A stretch of DNA of 64,000 nucleotides from Acanthamoeba sp. SK_2022b (lineage: Eukaryota; Discosea; Longamoebia; Acanthamoebidae), in contig JANDJZ010000184.1 of NCBI GenBank assembly GCA_027943245.1, positions 1 to 64,000 of the forward strand, written 5' to 3'. Below, piece after piece: positions 56,463 to 64,000 of this stretch. Under the pieces are notes generated by a model that ran no database searches, was not told the DNA's origin, and worked only from the letters and a program-made list of their open reading frames with translations. The first letter of the stretch is position 1. Every line of letters starts with the position of its first letter. Both the position numbers and the translations under genes were made by a program.

Positions 56463-57701
56463 ATGGACATACCTAAGCCTCGGACGGGGCCTTCTGCCGC
56501 CACTTCTTCAGGTGGTGCAGCGCCGCTCTCCTCCTCTTTCTCCTCGTCCGTCTATGATTGGCGACCTACTACAACCTCTTCCTCTCCATCTTCGCCGGGA
56601 GCTATGGGCTCCGCCACGACGTTCCGCCCCACCTTCCTCTCCTCGCCCTCCTCGCCCTCCACGATGGGCAGTGTGACCACACTCCTCTCGCCCGAGTCCA
56701 TCTCCACGCTGCCGCAGCGCCTGCGGCTGGCCAGCATCCAGCGAGATGATTCCGACGTGTGCCTCAAGGTCCTTCTGCAACGCGCCTTCTATCCGCAGAG
56801 GTATGCACTTTCCATTCTATTGTTTTGTCAATCAATTAAATCACTTGAAATAATTAATTGCAATAATCATAAAATAATCTGTACTGCTCTTTTCTACATC
56901 TTGTGCGTAGGCCGGGCACATTCTTTTCGTACACGGTCACGGAGGAGGAGATCTCGCTCATCGTGGACGAGGACACCGTGGCGGCCTTCCCGCCCGACAC
57001 GCTCGTCTTGTCGCCCGACCACCTGCGCGCCATCCAGGTCTACGAGGGCGCTCAGGCCATCAGTGCGCTCGCCATCCTCCTGCTCGCCTTCGTGTGTCTG
57101 TGCTCACAGCGCAACGCAACCCTCCCTGCTCGCCCCTCCAGATATGACTGGCTATGTGTCTCTGCTGTCGGGCGGCATCACGCAGGAGGGCATCAACGTG
57201 ATCTACTTCAGCACCTTCAACACCGACTTGCTGCTCGTACTCTCCTCTCCTCTCCTCGCCCAGTGGCGTGGCCGACACCGCGTCGACGTCGACTGATTCA
57301 ACGTTTGGCGACCGAGATTAGGTGGACGAGAACAAGCTGGACAGGGCGCTCACGTTGCTCAAGAAGACGCTGGCCGACTTCAACTCGGGGGCCAAGCAGA
57401 AGCCCATCCCGCCCGCCCGCGGCGAACGGGTGCACCCGCTGTCCCCGCCCGCGTCGGTCTCCAAGCAAATGCTGCTCTCCCCACTCCCCAAGAACCTCTC
57501 CCTCGCCTGCATGGCCACCAGCGTGCGCCCTCCCATCATCATCGTCACCTTCACCTTCACGTTCATCATTAGCATCGTATCTTGCGTTGCTGATCGTATC
57601 TCTCTCTGCATCTTCTCCAACAGAGCGTTCCCAGCTGCACGCATCAGCTCTTGAAGGCCTTCCTGAGGTGCGCCCCTCCCTTTCTCGCTCGCTTGTGTGT
57701 T

Positions 57702-57745
<44 letters not shown>

Positions 57746-58249
57746 TCGATGCACACACAACAGCAAGACGCCGTTCTTCTCTTTCACGGTCTCCGGGGAC
57801 GAGCTGTCCCTCATCCTGGACGACGAGCTCATGGCCGACTTCCCGAGCGACGTCCTCGCGGTTCACTCCTCCCAGTGGAAGTCGATCCAGGTCGACTTTG
57901 GCTCGCTCGGATTCAGTACGCTCTCCCCTCCCTCCCCTCCAAGCCTCCCTCTCCTTCTCCTTGGCCTGACGCGTGTGTACGTGTGTCGCCCCACGAACAG
58001 CGGACATGGGAGTGGTGAGCCTGCTGGCAGACATTTTGGCGCAGGAGGGCATCAGCATCTACTATCTGTCCACCTTCAGCACCGACTTCATCCTTGTACG
58101 GCGCCGTCTAACCTCTCTCCCTCCTTCCGGGCGTGGGCTCCGTGGTGTCTGTGGCTCACCCGTGCACCCGACAGGTGGAGGAGACGCAAGTCGAGCAAAC
58201 GATAGGCGTGGTGAACCGACGATTGGCCCAGATGGAAAGGACCATGTGA
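56463..58249 (+). CDS. CASTOR1/GATS-like ACT-domain arginine sensor
   Basis: Homologue of CASTOR proteins, which bind arginine and control mTORC1 through GATOR2 in animals. Eight exons (56463-56800, 56911-57062, 57142-57236, 57322-57522, 57624-57667, 57764-57915, 58001-58095, 58175-58249) give 383 residues. A Ser/Pro/Thr-rich N-terminal extension is followed by paired ACT units. First: FFSYTVTEEEISLIVDEDTV, then YVSLLSGGITQEGINVIYFS, then FNTDLLLV. Second: FFSFTVSGDELSLILDDELM, then GVVSLLADILAQEGISIYYL, then FSTDFILV. The chain ends at the same place as human CASTOR1. The Asp in STFSTDF aligns with an arginine-contacting Asp of CASTOR1 (D304, from memory). The ATG follows an acceptor-like TTCTACAG, so an untranslated first exon is possible. 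Confidence 0.85.
57703..57744. repeat. (CT)n(CA)n microsatellite in CASTOR-like gene intron
   Basis: About 24 bp of CT then about 18 bp of CA on the coding strand, upstream of the acceptor at 57763. It is one of the few arrays here that is not GT on the sense strand. Confidence 0.9.
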
Positions 58250-58339
58250 TCATATGTTTGCCATCGCACGGCTTCTGCAACATGCGGCAGTCTCTCTCTC
58301 TCTCTCTCTCCTCTTCGTTCTCTTATCTTGTTGTTCTCG

Positions 58340-59091
58340 CTAGTGGGCGGCGATCGAGAGGATGGCCTCGACTTCGGACTGGCCAAGGGCGAGGGTGGCA
58401 CGGTCGGCGCGCTCGAGGACCTCGGTCTTGAGCGCCAGCCGCTCGCCGATCCACAGCGCGCGCACCGTGTGGTCGGGCATCTGGATGGGCGTGATCGGGT
58501 GGATCAAGATGCTGGTCACCACCTCCGCCGGTCTGCACCTCGCGTCTTAGTTTGATTTTTGTATGGTTTTATTATTTGTTATAATTTAGTGCGTGTGTGG
58601 GGAGCGCGCCTGTGCCACATGAGCCACGGGACGAAGGAGGCGAAGGAGCGGCAGGTGAAGAGGACTTCGAAGTTGCCGGTGGGATGTGGTCCCACAGGGC
58701 GCGGGTACAGCGTGTGGACCTCCACCTCGTTCGTGTCCTTGTGGGCTTCTACCACGCTTTCCCTGTTTTAATATTAGCCTTGCTCTCTGTATCCTTTCAG
58801 GAAGGAGCCTTTTTTGTGCCGTGTCGAACCTCCAGGCGGTGGCGCGTTGGACGTTGGCTTCGGAGGTGTGGTCGAAATAACAGTGGGCGTGAAAGAAGAA
58901 CACACGCTGGAAGAGAGGCAAAAGACGTTTGTCTTTGTCGCCACAACCCTGGAAGGGTGTTTGTTTGGAGGGGGGGGGCTTACTTCTGGGTAGGTGGTGT
59001 CAGGTTGGGTTGCCAAGTATTCATTGATCATGGCCAAGTGATCCATCTTCGACACATAGTTGTGCTCCAGCACTTGCTTTGCGTCCGTCAT
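58340..59091 (-). CDS. DOPA 4,5-dioxygenase family protein
   Basis: Small extradiol-type ring-cleavage family found in bacteria and fungi. Four exons (59091-58984, 58906-58830, 58762-58619, 58538-58340) give 175 residues. Family motifs are in order: RVFFFHAHCYFD (paired His), YPRPVGPHPTGNFEVLF (third His region), FASFVPWLM, then ILIHPITPIQMPDHTVRALWIGE. Conserved His residues likely hold the metal. Fungal members cleave L-DOPA to betalamic acid or muscaflavin precursors; the substrate in this organism is not known. The exon 3/4 junction is the least certain part (donor GTGGCA). It converges on the CASTOR-like gene (90-bp gap) and starts 63 bp after the CutC stop on the same strand. Confidence 0.82.
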
Positions 59092-59154
59092 CTTCTGCCG
59101 CGTTTTTATTATTTATTGTATATTTAAATCAAAATTTGTGCTGGCCACCTGTCG

Positions 59155-60504
<1,350 letters not shown>

Positions 60505-60862
60505 CCCTTAAAATCAAATCTTTATGACTTCTCAAAAACTTTTCGAAAGTGTTTCGATTTTACTAAAGCAAAAAGAAAACTGGCGCGAACCTTGTTTTCC
60601 GCGGAAAAGAGGAGAGGCGTTTTCCTGATTCGCTGTTCCGTATGGGCTGGCGATTCCGGAATCACTGTCGGGTCGCCGTTTCCGCCACCTCCTACTGACC
60701 ACCTGCGTGAGAACTAGCGGAGAACATGACACCGAACAGATAAAAGGCTGGCAGGCAACCCATCCAACAGTCATACGTTTATCTCTCTGCTGCACACATC
60801 AGCCAAACACCTCGATTACGCAACAGCAACAACAACACACTTCGGAACATCAAAAGCAAAAG
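60505..60862. promoter_or_regulatory. Divergent promoter region, CutC / reductase genes
   Basis: This 358-bp gap separates head-to-head genes. A TATA-like GATAAAAG lies at about 60738-60745, 118-125 nt before the reductase ATG. No motif was recognised for CutC. Shared control is possible but not shown. Confidence 0.4.
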
Positions 60863-63800
60863 ATGGAAGGAGGCGTTCGTTTTAATACCATTGCACAGAC
60901 AGTCGACCACTACGCTCGATCGCCCGCACACGGAAAGAAGGCAGCGCTCATGTACGCGCGGCCGGGAGGCGGCTACCAGTCGGTCAGTTTCTCGGTACTG
61001 AAGGAGGTCACTAGCGGACTGGCCGGCCACTACCGGGCAGCCTTCAGGAAGCAAGGCGAGCTGCCCAACAACGTCGTGGCCCTCTACGCCAACAGCAGCC
61101 CCGAGTATCTGCTCTCGCTGTGGGCGTTGATGAAAGCTGGTTTCGTACCGCTGTGTCTCTCGCCCAGGAACTCGGTTGACGCCGTTAGCCATCTGGCGAC
61201 CAAGGCGGAGGCGGCCGTCATCGTCCGCGGCAGAGAGAGCAGCCTGGTGTCGACCACCGACGAGCTTCTAAGCAAGGGCACGGTCAGCTACGTGGTGGAG
61301 GTCATCAAGCCCGAGGAACTCCAGGCAATCGTCGACAGAGTGCAGGCGGGCGAGACCCTCAGTGGGAAAAACAAGCAGCTGGCAGGGGAGCCCTCAGAGG
61401 GGCTCGCCCCCTCAGACATCGAGTCGGTTGCGCTCATGCTACACAGCAGTGGCAGTACAGGCAAGTTGCATCTTTTCATGAACGCCTGGGCTGCGCACGA
61501 TCATTTGTAGTGCCACTACTTACCTTTCCCTCTACTCTCGATATAGGGGCTTTCCCCAAGCTGGTCCGTATCCCTCACCGCTACATCGCCACGTTGCTGT
61601 CGATAAGCACATTCGTCAAAGAGCCAGACGATGTGACCTACGTGCTTCCCCCCTTCTACCACGCCTACGGCTTCTTCGCTGCATGCAACACACTGGCACC
61701 CGGAACAACCATGGTCCTTCCAGCTGTGCCCAGCTGGCCTCCCACGACAGATGTAAGCCTTCATACCCAACCTATAGCTCTCCTTGAGCTCTCTGTTTTC
61801 TCTTCTCTGACTCAGCTACGCATGTTGATTCTCCTCCAGATGCTAGTGGACAATTTCAAGGAGTCCAAGTGCAATGTTCTATGCCTTCTGCCCTGGGTGC
61901 TGGAGACCATGGAGACCGATGCCCAGCAGGACCCGAGCATCTACGAACTGCTGGCCAGCATGCGCGCGGTGAACTTCTCCGCTGCTGCTCTCAACGAGCG
62001 CACAGGCGACGCACTCCACGCCCGCGGGGTGAAGCTGCGCAACGGGTACGGTAGCAGCGAAGCTGGCTTGGTCGGCTCCAACTGCTTCAACAGGTACGCA
62101 CAGCGAAGGCCATTCCCAACAGACACTCCCACCACGACCAAGCTTCTCACTAGCCCCCGTGTATCGTGTGTCGCAGATCCGACGATCCCTGCATCCACTG
62201 GAATCACATTCAGCTCATTCCACAGATCCATCACGCCCTGGTGCCGTCGGGCCACAAGCCCAACATGTTCCGCGTCATCATCAAGAAGGACAACCCGTCG
62301 CTGGCGCTGGGCCAGGTCAACACGCCCGAGGGCGACTACGACATGAACGACCTGCTCGAGCGCGTCCCGTGCAAGCCCGGCCGCGAGTGCTACCACATTC
62401 GCGGCCGTCTGGACGACGTGATCGTGCACAGCACAGGTACCCCACCACCACTCGCTCAACGCCAAACCGCGCTTCCACTCTAACCCTGGTACACATGTGT
62501 CTATCAGGCGAGAAGACCAGCCCGTCGCCCATCGAGGCCACCATTCGGTCCAGGTGCGCGGCTCTCAAGGCCGCCGTGGTGGTGGGCCAGGAGCGCTTCA
62601 ACACGGCCCTCCTAGCCGAGCTGAAGCCAGGGGTCGAGCCCACGTCGGAGGTGCTCGACGATGTGTGGCGGGCCGTGCAGGTGGCCAACCAATCCGCGCC
62701 GCAGCACAGCCGCATCGTGCGGCAGATGATCCATGTGATGAGGCACGGCGAGGCCGGGGGCATTCCGCTCACGGACAAGGGCACGGTCAAGCGCAAGCAC
62801 GTCGAGACCCGATTCAAGGCCGAGATCGAGCAGCTCTACGCCGCCTTTGCCGGCGAGGCCGGCGCCACCGCCGAGCGACGACCCGCGCTCGGCCTCAGAA
62901 GCCGCGGGCAGATCGCCGAGTGGCTCGAGCAGCGAATCACGCAGCTCTACAACAACCAATTCCCGAGCGAGAAGCACGCAGGCATGGCGCGTGACGTCAG
63001 CATCTTCAGCCAGGGCTTCGACTCCCTCCTGGCCACCCAGTTCTACTACCAGCACCTGCGCCCGGCCTTCCCCGACCTGAAGCTGCCGGCCAACCTGCTC
63101 TACCAGTGCTCCGACATCAACCACCTCGCCGCTCGGCTGGCCGGCATGCTGCACGGCGCCCCCGCATCGTCGGCCGCGGCCGAGGGCAACACCGTGAGAC
63201 AGGCCGAGGAGCTCTACGCCAAGTACATGAGCCAGCTCGCCTACGACCACAAGCGCGGCCAGCACGCCGCGGGGCCCTACCGCAAGCCCGAGGCCGAGAG
63301 TGTCGTGCTCACGGGCTGTACGGGCGGGCTGGGCCTCTTCCTGCTCGACCAACTGCTGCGCAGCCCCAAGGTCGAGCGAGTCTATGCCCTCGTGCGAGCG
63401 GGCGGCCGGGACAGCGTCAAGGACAAGGTGCCCATCCCCTCTCCCTTCTGTGATGATATCTCGATTGGCTGACACAGTTGTGTGTTGGATGGTGTGATGG
63501 TGTAAAACAGTTGTCCAAGGCTCTGCGCGGGAAGCTGCTCGACCCTGCGCTGGCCGAGCACGGGAAGCTCACGCTCTGGGGCTGCCAGCTGGACAAGCCC
63601 AAGCTCGGGCTGACCGACGGCCAGTGGGACGAGCTCGTTAGCCGATCCACGTCGGTCATCCACAACGTGCGTCTACTCTCTCCCTCTCTTGTATGTGTTC
63701 ATCTATCACCTGCGGCCACGACGCAGTGATGGCTTGCTTCTCGTATCAGGCTTGGCTGCTGAACTTCGAGGCCACTCCGATCGAGTTCGAGGGGAGCTGC

Positions 63801-64000
63801 ATCAAGCCGAGCTACGAGTTGATGACCCTATGCAGCAGCGGATCGCTCAAGCAGTTCATGTTCGTTTCCAGCATCGCTGGTTCGCTGAACTCGGCCAACG
63901 CCGACGGTGTCGTCCAAGAAAAGCTCCACGACGACCAGCGATGCGCGAGCCCCATGGGCTACGGCCAGAGCAAGCTGCTGACCGAGCGACTGGCCACCCA
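60863..64000 (+). CDS. Carboxylic acid reductase / Lys2-like A-T-R enzyme, 3' truncated
   Basis: NRPS-like enzyme with adenylation, carrier and reductase domains, expected to activate a carboxylic acid with ATP, load it on phosphopantetheine and release it as an aldehyde with NADPH. The start is at 60863 (MEGGVRFNT). The adenylation core has the A3 motif LMLHSSGSTG, split by an intron before FPKLV, then YVLPPFYHAYG, NGYGSSEAG and GRLDDVIVHSTGEKTSP. The carrier has QGFDSLLATQ with the predicted phosphopantetheine Ser (about 63020-63035). The reductase has the Rossmann motif VVLTGCTGGLGLFLL and the catalytic YGQSK (about 63960-63974). Introns occur near 61460-61550, 61752-61840, 62093-62175, 62437-62507, 63429-63510 and 63667-63750. 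The frame is open at the window edge, so the C terminus is missing. The substrate (aminoadipate, fatty or aryl acid) cannot be told. Confidence 0.88.

Overview
The window reads as nuclear DNA of an amoebozoan, most probably an Acanthamoeba-type amoeba (inference). Coding DNA is GC-rich. Genes sit only tens to a few hundred bases apart. Nearly every gene is cut by short introns (about 60-120 nt) with GTRNGY-like donors. The gene set is eukaryotic and amoeba-like: presenilin, Integrator, BLOC-2, CapZ and large receptor kinase/cyclase proteins. I see no rRNA, tRNA, CRISPR array, bacterial operon or intact transposase.

Layout. 1-12.6 kb: 3' end of a RING-finger gene (+), histidyl-tRNA synthetase (-), F-actin capping protein beta (+), a 20-exon HPS3 gene (+), a small ankyrin protein (-) and a coiled-coil protein (+). 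12.6-19.1 kb, all on -: a protein with a tyrosine every 9-10 residues, presenilin, an unrecognised protein and the splicing factor SPF45/RBM17. 19.1-20.5 kb: an intergenic stretch holding a CpG-poor island unlike its surroundings. 20.5-42.4 kb: three paralogous receptors (A on +, B and C on -). 43.2-54.6 kb, all on -: uroporphyrinogen decarboxylase, Integrator subunit 3 and a DENN-LIM fusion. 54.9-58.2 kb (+): a myristoylatable EF-hand protein and a CASTOR1-like arginine sensor. 58.3-60.5 kb (-): a DOPA 4,5-dioxygenase family protein and CutC. 60.9 kb to the end (+): an adenylation/carrier/reductase enzyme cut by the window edge.

The most unusual part is the receptor cluster. Each of the three proteins appears to be built as signal peptide, two bacterial PstS-like phosphate-binding modules, EGF-like module, one membrane helix, TKL-type kinase, Ser-rich linker, class III nucleotidyl cyclase and a second TKL-type kinase. 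Kinase catalytic motifs are intact. In all three cyclases the second metal-binding Asp is missing, while the first metal Asp and the Asn/Arg transition-state pair remain. A and B are inverted paralogs whose stop codons lie 69 bp apart.

Many exon models were built by hand: introns were placed at GT-AG sites so that reading phase is kept and the spliced length is a multiple of three. This was done fully for CapZ beta, HPS3, the ankyrin and coiled-coil genes, presenilin, the unrecognised gene, SPF45, the EF-hand gene, the CASTOR-like gene, the DOPA dioxygenase and CutC. HisRS, the receptors, INTS3, DENN-LIM and the reductase were only partly resolved at exon level. Family assignments rest on recognised motifs, not on database searches.
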